5,595 nucleotides of DNA from positions 1-5,595 of the forward strand of contig JAUMSA010000015.1 of assembly GCA_031293105.1 (NCBI GenBank), given 5' to 3'. The DNA is from Butyricicoccus sp. GTDB lineage: Bacteria; Bacillota; Clostridia; Oscillospirales; Butyricicoccaceae. The notes beneath the pieces are model-generated. The model was not told where the DNA came from. It worked only from the letters and a program-made list of their open reading frames with translations, and ran no database searches. Shown here in pieces: positions 1 through 4,895 of the stretch. The first letter of the stretch is position 1. The number at the start of each line of letters is the position of its first letter. A program made the position numbers and the translations under genes.

Positions 1-52
1 CCATGGCGAACGCCAGTACCAGCGCGAGCACCTTGTTGACATGCGCATACAA
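1..52 (-). CDS. Partial 5' end of a probable exported protein (signal peptide only)
   Basis: Only the first ~17 codons are present; the gene continues past the left edge. Read leftward from a TTG codon at 52-50, the peptide is MYAHVNKVLALVLAFAM. It has a short polar start with a lysine followed by an unbroken hydrophobic stretch, as in the signal peptides of secreted proteins and lipoproteins of Firmicutes. An AAGGGA ribosome-site-like sequence lies 8 nt upstream of the TTG. The competing ATG codons in another frame (48 and 42) give an arginine- and tryptophan-rich peptide that looks less like a real start. No function can be named. The start codon and the existence of the gene are inferences from a very short stretch. 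Confidence 0.4.
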   Translation of the reverse strand, partial: MYAHVNKVLALVLAFAM

Positions 53-120
53 AGCACAATTCCCTTGTAAAATCGTGATTTTATAGGTGAATTACTATGC
101 ACATGATACCAATTTAAAGA

Positions 121-169
121 ATAGAAAACCCTCACCATACCCAAAGATGCTTCTTTGGGACGGTGAGGG
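121..169 (-). terminator. Rho-independent terminator after pyrE
   Basis: A long inverted repeat has arms CCCTCACC (129-136) plus CCCAAAG (140-146), and CTTTGGG (153-159) plus GGTGAGGG (162-169), with a small internal bulge and a 6-nt loop. On the minus strand it is followed by TTTTCTATTC, a U-rich tail. It lies 12 nt after the pyrE stop, so it ends the leftward pyrE transcript. Confidence 0.9.
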
Positions 170-180
170 TTCACTTAATT

Positions 181-843
181 TTAGAAAATGCAATATTGTG
201 CCATATAAGCTTCCATCTGGCCTAAGATGTCGCCGTAGGTGCCTTGCTCTTTTAAATATTCATAAATATCCTGTACCGTGATTAAAGCATGCACCCGGAT
301 GCCGAATTCCTCGCCGACTTCCATCACGGCAGTCTTGCCGGGTGTTTGGCCAACTTCACAGCGGTTGACCGAGATGAACATGTCGGTAACCTTCACATCT
401 GCACAGTTCTGCAAAACCGGCATGGTTTCCCGGATGGCCGTGCCCGCGGTGATGACATCCTCAATGATGATGACACGGTCACCGTCCTTGGGTTTGTAAC
501 CGACGATATTGCCACCTTCGCCGTGGTCCTTGGCTTCCTTACGGTTGAAGAAGAACGGCTTATCGATGCCGTAAACACGGGCCAGAGCGCCTGCTACCGA
601 GGTTGCGAGCGGGATGCCCTTATAAGCCGGGCCAAACATCGCATCAAAATCCGAACCCAGGGTTTCTTTGACGGCAGCAGCGTAAAATTCGCCCAGACGC
701 GAGTTTTGCAGGCCGGTCTTATAATTACCGGTATTGACAAAATACGGGGTCTGACGGCCGGATTTGGTGACAAAGCTGCCAAACCGCAGTACATCAGCCG
801 ACATCATAAATTCAATGAATTCCTTTTTTGCAGCAGAAAGCAT
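181..843 (-). CDS. pyrE: Orotate phosphoribosyltransferase
   Basis: Transfers the phosphoribosyl group of PRPP to orotate to give OMP, the fifth step of de novo pyrimidine synthesis, in the cytoplasm. The 220-aa product is full length for bacterial PyrE. Visible signatures are the N-terminal FVTKSGRQTPYF segment (24-35, orotate side), the flexible catalytic loop RKEAKDHGEGG (101-111) and the type I PRPP-binding motif VIIIEDVITAGTA (124-136) with its paired acidic residues. I chose the ATG at 843 because AGGATGG lies 8 nt upstream. The alternative in-frame ATG at 855 adds four residues but has its purine tract directly against the codon. It lies 19 nt downstream of the reconstructed end of the Rrf2-family gene and no promoter is visible between them, so the two probably share a transcript. 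A strong terminator follows. No pyrimidine-responsive leader was recognised. Confidence 0.96.
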   Translation of the reverse strand: MLSAAKKEFIEFMMSADVLRFGSFVTKSGRQTPYFVNTGNYKTGLQNSRLGEFYAAAVKETLGSDFDAMFGPAYKGIPLATSVAGALARVYGIDKPFFFNRKEAKDHGEGGNIVGYKPKDGDRVIIIEDVITAGTAIRETMPVLQNCADVKVTDMFISVNRCEVGQTPGKTAVMEVGEEFGIRVHALITVQDIYEYLKEQGTYGDILGQMEAYMAQYCIF

Positions 844-862
844 GTTGTGTTCCATCCTTTTT

Positions 863-1299
863 TTATTTTGCAGGCATGTCGCCTATTTTTTTCTGATGAT
901 CGGCCACCAAATCGGCCAGCGTAACCGAATCGACATAGTGGTCAATGACATGAGCCAGACCAATCCAAAAGTCCAGCGTCGAGCATTGTTCATTGCGCGG
1001 ACAGACTTCGGCCGCTTGGTCCAGACAGCGATGGGGGCCAATCCGCCTTCGGTGACGCGCAAGATTTCCCCGGCTGTATATTCCGTAGGGGATTTGGCCA
1101 GACGATAGCCGCCCTGTGCGCCGCGCACCGATTGCAGCAGCCCGGCGCGGCTGAGCTGATTGACAATCTGCTCCAGATATTTGACCGAAACACCCTGACG
1201 GGCCGACACTTCTTTTAATGGGATAAAATCGCCGCGGCCATGCTCGGCCAGATCAATCATCAGCCGCAGTGCATACCGCCCTTTGGTGGATACTTTCAT
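863..1299 (-). pseudogene. Rrf2/IscR-family transcriptional regulator, broken by a -1 frameshift
   Basis: A winged-helix regulator of the Rrf2 family, whose IscR/NsrR-type members bind [2Fe-2S] clusters and control Fe-S, sulfur or nitrosative-stress genes. The first 91 residues are intact and typical: MKVSTKGRYALRLMIDLA, then the HTH up to YLEQIVNQL, then GAQGGYRL in the wing. After GGLAPIA, near 1027, the frame is lost and the ORF as sequenced stops at 883 with an unrelated tail. In the -1 frame the family's C-terminus resumes at once: CLDQAAEVCPRNEQC, then VDSVTLADLV, ending at TAA 865-863. One missing base (for example GCT-TGT reduced to GCTGT) restores a normal 145-aa protein with cysteines at 92, 100 and 106 (CX7CX5C), the expected cluster ligands. 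The start at 1299 has AGGAGG (1306-1311) at 6-nt spacing. As written, the product keeps its HTH but loses the cluster site. It could be a sequence error or a real recent lesion. Confidence 0.87.
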
Positions 1300-1319
1300 G
1301 TCCATCCTCCTGTTCCACA

Positions 1320-1353
1320 TTTCCATGATACCATGTTAAGGGCTTAAAAACAA
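1320..1353 (-). promoter_or_regulatory. Promoter of the Rrf2-pyrE unit with an imperfect dyad over the -10
   Basis: On the minus strand, -35 TTGTTT (1353-1348) and -10 TATCAT (1330-1325) are separated by exactly 17 bp. The -10 sits inside an imperfect dyad (1320-1339) of form TTaaCATG-GTAT-CATGgaAA, with 6 of 8 arm positions matching. Rrf2 regulators often repress their own promoter, so this is a candidate autoregulatory site; that is inference. Confidence 0.5.
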
Positions 1354-1357
1354 GCCT

Positions 1358-1378
1358 AAACCGCCGTTTTCGCGGTTT
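1358..1378. repeat. Inverted repeat between two divergent promoters
   Basis: AAACCGC (1358-1364) and GCGGTTT (1372-1378) form a perfect 7-bp stem around a 7-nt CGTTTTC loop. It lies midway between the leftward Rrf2 promoter and the rightward tcdA promoter, and has no adjoining U-tract on either strand that would make it a terminator. It could be an operator or simply chance. Confidence 0.35.
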
Positions 1379-1405
1379 GACGGCGATAAAACAGGGCTTG
1401 CACGC

Positions 1406-1434
1406 TGGACAAGTTGGGTGCCCTGTGATACACT
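1406..1434 (+). promoter_or_regulatory. Probable tcdA promoter
   Basis: TGGACA (1406-1411; 5 of 6 matches to the sigma-A -35) and TACACT (1429-1434; 4 of 6 to the -10) are separated by exactly 17 bp. Transcription would start near 1441, giving a leader of about 64 nt before the tcdA ATG. The leader contains a small GC-rich hairpin around 1457-1471. Confidence 0.5.
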
Positions 1435-1504
1435 AAAACCGTCTGTTTGACGTGATGCGCCGCGAAGGCGTTGGATGATTTTGCATGTTTCGGAGGTTTC
1501 GTCT

Positions 1505-2233
1505 ATGCTGCATGAATTTTCCCGTACCGCGCTGCTGCTCGGGCAGGAGGGGATGGACCGTTTGGCTGCCGCACATGTGGCCGTGTTTGGGGTAGGCGGC
1601 GTCGGCGCGGCGGCGACCGAAGCCCTGGCGCGCGCCGGGGTGGGTGCCCTGACCCTGATCGACAGCGATACGGTTTCGATCACCAATCGCAACCGGCAAT
1701 TCATCGCCCTGGCATCGACGACCGGCCAGTCCAAAACCGCCGTGATGGCCGCGCGGGTACGCGATATCAACCCCGCCTGCCGGGTGACGCCGCTCGACCT
1801 GTTTTTCACCCCCGAAACCGAACTGGACCTGACCGGCTTTACCTATGTGCTCGACGCCATCGATACCGTATCGTCCAAGCTATACTTGGCCGAGCAGTGT
1901 TTCCGGCTGGGTGTGCCGCTCATTTCCAGCATGGGGACGGGCAACAAACTCGACCCGACCCGCTTTGAAGTGGCGGATATTTACCAGACTTCGGTCTGCC
2001 CGCTGGCACGTGTCATGCGGCGGGAACTGAAAGCCCGGGGCATTAAGCGGCTCAAAGTGGTCTATTCCAAAGAAGAACCCCAGCGCATCCCGCCCGAACG
2101 GTATGCCTTGGCTGAAGGCGACCGCAAGGGGACTGCCGGCCGGCCGGTCCCGGCCAGCATCTCGTTTGTCCCGCCGGTGGCGGGCATGATTTTGGCCGGG
2201 GAGGTCATTAAAGACATTGCCTTGGCTCGGTAG
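1505..2233 (+). CDS. tcdA: tRNA threonylcarbamoyladenosine dehydratase (ThiF/E1-like)
   Basis: ATP-dependent enzyme of the E1/ThiF superfamily that cyclises t6A37 to ct6A in tRNAs reading ANN codons. The 242-aa protein shows, in order: the N-terminal RTALLLGQEGMDRL helix (7-20), the nucleotide-binding loop GVGGVG (29-34), LIDSDTVSITNRNRQ (51-65) carrying the acidic residue and the N/R/N/R cluster that contact ATP, QSK (75-77), DAID (117-120), and SVCPLARVMRRELK (163-176), where this subfamily differs from ThiF and MoeB. No zinc-binding CxxC pair is visible, which favours TcdA over MoeB/ThiF. The start at 1505 has GGAGG (1492-1496) with an 8-nt gap; the in-frame ATG at 1475 has no such site. 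In E. coli TcdA works with the CsdA/CsdE sulfur-transfer pair; no desulfurase gene is visible here. It is transcribed divergently from the Rrf2-family gene. No clear terminator follows. Confidence 0.93.
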   Translation: MLHEFSRTALLLGQEGMDRLAAAHVAVFGVGGVGAAATEALARAGVGALTLIDSDTVSITNRNRQFIALASTTGQSKTAVMAARVRDINPACRVTPLDLFFTPETELDLTGFTYVLDAIDTVSSKLYLAEQCFRLGVPLISSMGTGNKLDPTRFEVADIYQTSVCPLARVMRRELKARGIKRLKVVYSKEEPQRIPPERYALAEGDRKGTAGRPVPASISFVPPVAGMILAGEVIKDIALAR

Positions 2234-2266
2234 ACAGACTTTTTTGCGGATTGAGCCAAAAAACCA

Positions 2267-2311
2267 TGGGAAAATCAGGCTTTTCGTGCTATAATGGCTA
2301 ACGGAGCCATT
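2267..2311 (+). promoter_or_regulatory. Promoter of the vanZ-like/tyrA operon with a palindrome at the -10
   Basis: An extended -10, TGC-TATAAT (2290-2295), is a full match to consensus; the -35 is weak (TGGGAA, 2267-2272, 17-bp spacer). A perfect inverted repeat AATGGCT (2293-2299), 5-nt spacer AACGG, AGCCATT (2305-2311) starts inside the -10 and covers the expected transcription start. A protein bound there would block the promoter; as RNA it could only form a hairpin if transcription began upstream of the expected start. Confidence 0.6.
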
Positions 2312-2330
2312 CCATGAGAAAGGTGATTTT

Positions 2331-2951
2331 TTGAAAAGACTGTCGACTTGGATCTGGGGCATTTTATGCGCCGTGTTCCTGGGGTTCAACATCTATGCCG
2401 AGCACTCCGGACGGTTTCTCATTGATCCGTTTCTAAAGATTGCGTTGGCCGCCTGCTTCTGTCTGCTGCTGACGCTGGCCATCCATCCCTTTGAAAGCCG
2501 CACCCGGCGCAAGGTCTGGATGGGGCTTTTGTTTTTGTATTATCTGTGGGTGCTGGCCAATCTTTTGTTTTTTGACGCGGCTTTTGGGCGTGACAGCGCG
2601 CCCGGCGGCGTGAATATGGAGCCGCTGCACACCATCCGCAACTATTTGCGCGCCTATGAACTGGGCAATATCCATCTGAAATTTGTGGTCATCAACCTGG
2701 TGGGCAACCTGGTGGCCTTTGCACCCATGGGCTTTTTCCTGCCCAGCCTGTTCCGCAGCCAGCGCAATCTGCTGGTCTTTTGGATGACCATTTTGCTGAT
2801 GGTGGGCGCGGTGGAGCTGGTGCAGTATGTCACCCATACGGGCAGCTGTGACATTGACGACCTGCTGCTCAATGTCGCAGGGGCGCTGCTCATTTGGTTT
2901 GTGCTGCTGCCTTGGCGGCTGTATACGCGATACAAGGAGGACCATCGATGA
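2331..2951 (+). CDS. VanZ-like family integral membrane protein
   Basis: A 206-aa polytopic membrane protein. It shows the VanZ-like core: N122-x-x-G-N126, then F130-x-P-x-G134 with LP following, E162-x-x-Q165, G171 and D174-x-x-D177 leading into N181-x-x-G184. Hydrophobic segments lie at about 8-21, 34-51, 64-81, 119-139, 147-167 and 179-195. VanZ of Tn1546 gives low-level teicoplanin resistance by an unclear mechanism; most chromosomal relatives have no defined role, so no resistance function is claimed. Translation starts at TTG (2331) with AGGTG 5 nt upstream, suggesting modest expression. The stop overlaps the next gene's ATG (ATGA at 2948-2951), and the ribosome site for that gene lies inside this one. 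It is therefore the first gene of a coupled pair with tyrA, an odd partnership since the two families have no known shared function. Confidence 0.88.
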   Translation: MKRLSTWIWGILCAVFLGFNIYAEHSGRFLIDPFLKIALAACFCLLLTLAIHPFESRTRRKVWMGLLFLYYLWVLANLLFFDAAFGRDSAPGGVNMEPLHTIRNYLRAYELGNIHLKFVVINLVGNLVAFAPMGFFLPSLFRSQRNLLVFWMTILLMVGAVELVQYVTHTGSCDIDDLLLNVAGALLIWFVLLPWRLYTRYKEDHR

Positions 2952-3784
2952 AAAAGAATGTAGTGATCGTCGGCCTGGGGCTGATGGGCGGTTCCATGGC
3001 CATGGCTATTCGGAAATATACCGACTGCGCGGTGTATGGCTGGAACCGCACCCGTGCGGTGGCGGAGCAGGCCGTACAGGACGGCGTGCTCGACGGCCTG
3101 GCCGGGGAAAATGAGATTGCAAACGCCGATTACCTCATCATCAGCCTGTATCCCCAGTCTACGGTGGATTTCCTGCTGGAACATATGCCGCGCATGAAAA
3201 AGGGCGCCATCATCGTGGATTTGGTGGGCGTTAAGCGCTTTATGCAGGATAATTTAGAGCCGGCTGCCGTACAGGCCGGGGTGCACTTCATCGGCGGACA
3301 TCCCATGGCCGGTAAGGAATTTTCCGGCTATGCCTTTGCCGATGCCGACCTGTTCCGGGACGCGAGCATGATTCTGGTGCCCAATGCGTCCAGCCCGCTT
3401 TGGGCGGTCGATGAGATGGACGGGTTCTTTATGGGTCTGGGCTTTGCGCGCGTGGTGCGCTGCTCCGCCGAGCAGCACGACCACATGATTGCCTTCACGT
3501 CACAGCTGGCGCACGTGGTGTCGAGCGCGTACATCAAAAGCCCGGAGGCACTGCGCCACAATGGCTATTCGGCGGGCAGCTACAAGGATTTGACCCGTGT
3601 GGCCAAGCTTAACGAACAGATGTGGACCGAATTGTTTTTGCGCAATGCCGAGCCGCTCGTGCAAGAGATCGATGAGATCATCCGGCACCTGACCGACTAC
3701 CGCGACGCGATTGCGAACGGGCAGGAGGAACGGCTGTGCAGCCTGCTGCGTGAGGGACGTGAACGCAAAGAAAGCATTGGATAA
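2948..3784 (+). CDS. tyrA: Prephenate dehydrogenase
   Basis: Oxidises and decarboxylates prephenate to 4-hydroxyphenylpyruvate with NAD(P)+, the committed step of tyrosine synthesis. The 278-aa protein begins with a Rossmann dinucleotide fold (VVIVGLGLMGGS, 5-16). The catalytic-site segments follow: GGHPMAGKE (116-124, H118 corresponding to the family's catalytic histidine), TSQLAHVVSSA (184-194, H189) and GSYKDLTRVA (210-219) with the substrate-binding arginine R217. It ends after the helical dimerisation domain, with no ACT domain, unlike B. subtilis TyrA of about 370 aa. Feedback inhibition through an ACT domain is therefore not expected. The acidic/Arg residues that mark NADP preference were not assessed. 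AAGGAGG (2934-2940) lies 7 nt before the ATG, and the ATG overlaps the stop of the VanZ-like gene by 4 nt, so translation is coupled. A very strong terminator follows immediately. Confidence 0.93.
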   Translation: MKKNVVIVGLGLMGGSMAMAIRKYTDCAVYGWNRTRAVAEQAVQDGVLDGLAGENEIANADYLIISLYPQSTVDFLLEHMPRMKKGAIIVDLVGVKRFMQDNLEPAAVQAGVHFIGGHPMAGKEFSGYAFADADLFRDASMILVPNASSPLWAVDEMDGFFMGLGFARVVRCSAEQHDHMIAFTSQLAHVVSSAYIKSPEALRHNGYSAGSYKDLTRVAKLNEQMWTELFLRNAEPLVQEIDEIIRHLTDYRDAIANGQEERLCSLLREGRERKESIG

Positions 3785-3787
3785 GAC

Positions 3788-3820
3788 AAAAGGGCGGGAA
3801 CCATGGTTCCCGCCCTTTTC
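3788..3820. terminator. Bidirectional terminator between convergent genes
   Basis: A perfect 32-bp palindrome (3788-3819): four A, then GGGCGGGAACCA, mirrored and ending in four T. It folds as a hairpin with a GC-rich stem and a T-run on both strands, so it can end both the rightward tyrA transcript and the leftward transcript of the sigma-like gene. The stop codon of the leftward gene (3821-3819) overlaps its outer base. Confidence 0.93.
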
Positions 3821-4115
3821 AGTGCGCCTGAAATTCCAGATTGTACGATAACATGACGGCAAGGCGACGGCGCGCCTTTTTGAGGTGCCGGCAGACGGCC
3901 GACGGGGAGATGCCCCACAGCGCGGCGATCTGCTTCTGGCTCTTGCCGTCCAGGTAGTGCATGCACAGGGCCTGATATTGCCGGTCGGTCAGGGTGTCGC
4001 GCATGGCGCGAAAAAAGGCGTCCCGGAAGGCGGCGCGCCAGGCGCTGTTGTCGCCGCCCAGCGACTGGAGGTATTCGCGCATGGCTGCGCGGTCGGCTGC
4101 ATAATCGGTCAACAT
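3819..4115 (-). CDS. Small sigma-70 region-4-like helix-turn-helix protein
   Basis: A 98-aa protein whose C-terminal half matches sigma factor region 4: LTDRQYQALCMHYLDGKSQKQI (42-63) continuing into ALWGISPSAVCRHLKKARRRL (65-85), a canonical helix-turn-helix for binding a -35-like element. The first ~40 residues are helical and aromatic-rich. There is no region 2, so it cannot act as a complete sigma factor; small proteins of this type in prophages and integrative elements are thought to be transcription activators or regulators. The target is unknown. Its ATG (4115) lies inside the end of the 77-aa gene (7-nt overlap), with GAGGAG about 11 nt upstream, so translation is probably coupled. 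It is the last gene of the leftward operon and ends on the palindromic terminator. The start could be the downstream ATG at 4082, but the overlap favours 4115. Confidence 0.8.
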   Translation of the reverse strand: MLTDYAADRAAMREYLQSLGGDNSAWRAAFRDAFFRAMRDTLTDRQYQALCMHYLDGKSQKQIAALWGISPSAVCRHLKKARRRLAVMLSYNLEFQAH

Positions 4116-4342
4116 GCGCTCTCACGCTCCTCGTAATAGTGTTCCAGGTAATAGCCCGTGCCGCGCGCTTCGTTGATGAGCACGTGCAGCATGCCGATGC
4201 GGTGCTTGAGACGGCGGCGCAGTTCCAGGCCCTGGGTGTGCTTGAGCTGGTGCTTGAGCTGCATCAGCCGCAGCTCGAGCAGCGCGGCGTTGGCGCGGTA
4301 TTCGGTGGCCATTGCGTCCAGCGAGTGAAAAGTTTGGGTCAT
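4109..4342 (-). CDS. 77-aa helical protein of unknown function, first gene of the leftward operon
   Basis: I do not recognise a family. The protein is mostly charged helix: residues 13-60 (from ATEYRANAALLELRLMQLKHQL through LELRRRLKHRIGMLHVLI) show regularly spaced leucines and many Arg/Lys residues, suggesting a coiled coil or helical hairpin, followed by a tyrosine-rich tail (GYYLEHYYEE). There is no signal peptide or membrane segment. The start is well supported: AGGAGG (4356-4351) sits 8 nt before ATG 4342. It is driven by the strongest-looking promoter of the switch region and overlaps the sigma-region-4-like gene by 7 nt, so the two products may act together. A small DNA- or protein-binding regulator, or an antirepressor, would fit the position, but nothing in the sequence proves this. 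Confidence 0.72.
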   Translation of the reverse strand: MTQTFHSLDAMATEYRANAALLELRLMQLKHQLKHTQGLELRRRLKHRIGMLHVLINEARGTGYYLEHYYEERESAC

Positions 4343-4363
4343 GGTCGACTCCTCCTTTTAAAA

Positions 4364-4376
4364 ACACGTTTCGTGT
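4364..4376. promoter_or_regulatory. Operator O1 in the leftward leader
   Basis: ACACGTTTCGTGT, a dyad with perfect 5-bp arms ACACG/CGTGT around TTT. Read on the minus strand (ACACGAAACGTGT) it differs from O2 and O3 at one base of 13. It lies between the expected leftward transcription start (~4399) and the ribosome site of the 77-aa gene, so a bound protein would act as a roadblock. Confidence 0.7.
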
Positions 4377-4405
4377 GATTTGCGAACTCTTTTTGTGTGG
4401 TTCTC

Positions 4406-4434
4406 ATAATAGAACACGAAATGTGTTTTGTCAA
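4406..4434 (-). promoter_or_regulatory. Strong leftward promoter with operator O2 in its spacer
   Basis: On the minus strand, a perfect -35 TTGACA (4434-4429), a 17-bp spacer and -10 TATTAT (4411-4406; 5 of 6). The spacer contains the 13-bp dyad ACACGAAATGTGT (O2, 4414-4426) centred between the two boxes, so a bound repressor would cover both. It drives the 77-aa and sigma-region-4-like genes. It is closer to consensus than the opposing repressor promoter, as expected of a promoter that must be held off. Confidence 0.85.
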
Positions 4435-4457
4435 GCAAAAGTTTCCAAAAATATTTC

Positions 4458-4486
4458 TTGTATTTACACGAAATGTGTGGTACACT
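4458..4486 (+). promoter_or_regulatory. Weak rightward repressor promoter with operator O3 in its spacer
   Basis: TTGTAT (4458-4463), a 17-bp spacer and TACACT (4481-4486). The spacer contains ACACGAAATGTGT (O3, 4466-4478), identical to O2. Both boxes are weaker than those of the opposing promoter. The expected start (~4493) leaves a leader of about 16 nt, just enough for the ribosome site. The arrangement suggests negative autoregulation of the XRE repressor gene. Confidence 0.75.
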
Positions 4487-4508
4487 AAGCCCAAAAGGAG
4501 GGAACGTC

Positions 4509-4895
4509 ATGTTGGGTGAACAGATACGACGGCTGCGCACCGGTGCGCGCATGACACAGGGCGACCTGGCGGCGCGGCTGGACATTTCCAAGAGTGCAGT
4601 GGGGATGTATGAGCAGGGCAGGCGGGAGCCGCCCTATGAACTGCTGCTCAAGATCAGTGAATTATTTGGTGTGAGCGTGGACTGGCTGCTCGCGCGGGAG
4701 CAGCCGGAAAGCCCAGCGTCGGGCGGCGACTTGGACGATCTGCTAGCGGCGTTCCACCGGCAGCTCAAAAGTCAGGAAGGGCTGATGTTCCATGGGCAGC
4801 CGCTGGATGCCGGGGACATCGAAAAAATCGTGCGCGCCATGCGCCTAGGCGCTGAGCTGACGCTGCGCGAGAGCAAAGAGGATGGCTTACCATGA
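4509..4895 (+). CDS. XRE-family repressor, ImmR/CI-like
   Basis: A 128-aa DNA-binding protein with an N-terminal HTH_3 domain (about 4-60): IRRLRTGARMTQGDLAARLD, then the recognition helix region SKSAVGMYEQGRREPP and LLLKISELFGVSVDWLL. A linker (65-75) leads to a C-terminal segment including LMFHGQPLDAGDIEKIVRAM (92-111), a short motif I associate with immunity repressors that are paired with ImmA-type proteases, where the C-terminal part is the region cleaved. AGGAGGG (4496-4502) lies 6 nt before the ATG. The stop overlaps the protease start by 4 nt (ATGA, 4892-4895). It most likely binds the three 13-bp dyads in the adjoining divergent promoter region and represses the leftward operon and itself; operator assignment is inference from position and symmetry. 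Assignment to the ImmR type rests on the neighbour and the C-terminal motif. Confidence 0.88.
   Translation: MLGEQIRRLRTGARMTQGDLAARLDISKSAVGMYEQGRREPPYELLLKISELFGVSVDWLLAREQPESPASGGDLDDLLAAFHRQLKSQEGLMFHGQPLDAGDIEKIVRAMRLGAELTLRESKEDGLP

Noticed and set aside
87..281. Rightward 64-codon frame at the left end
   Set aside because: It runs through the pyrE terminator hairpin and into the end of pyrE, with no ribosome site or domain.
1015..1045. Programmed -1 ribosomal frameshift in the Rrf2-family gene at the CCCCC run (~1031-1035)
   Set aside because: Slipping there would read APHRCLD instead of the family-typical APIACL, no good slippery heptamer is in frame, and Rrf2 genes are not known to use recoding. 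A one-base loss at GCT/TGT is simpler.
1336..1809. Long leftward open frame opposite tcdA
   Set aside because: It is antisense to a clear enzyme gene; its low-complexity Arg/Ala/Pro/Thr composition is what the reverse of GC-rich coding DNA gives, and there is no ribosome site.
2222..2259. TTGGCTC / GAGCCAA inverted repeat considered as the tcdA terminator
   Set aside because: The stem starts inside the coding end, the loop is 24 nt, and it is followed by A rather than T on the plus strand.
2433..2945. Leftward 170-codon frame opposite the VanZ-like gene
   Set aside because: The Gln/His-rich product is typical of the complement of a hydrophobic membrane-protein gene; no domain or start signal.
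4139..4378. Rightward 79-codon frame through the 77-aa gene
   Set aside because: It is antisense to a gene with a strong ribosome site and promoter; its start has no AGGAGG-like site.
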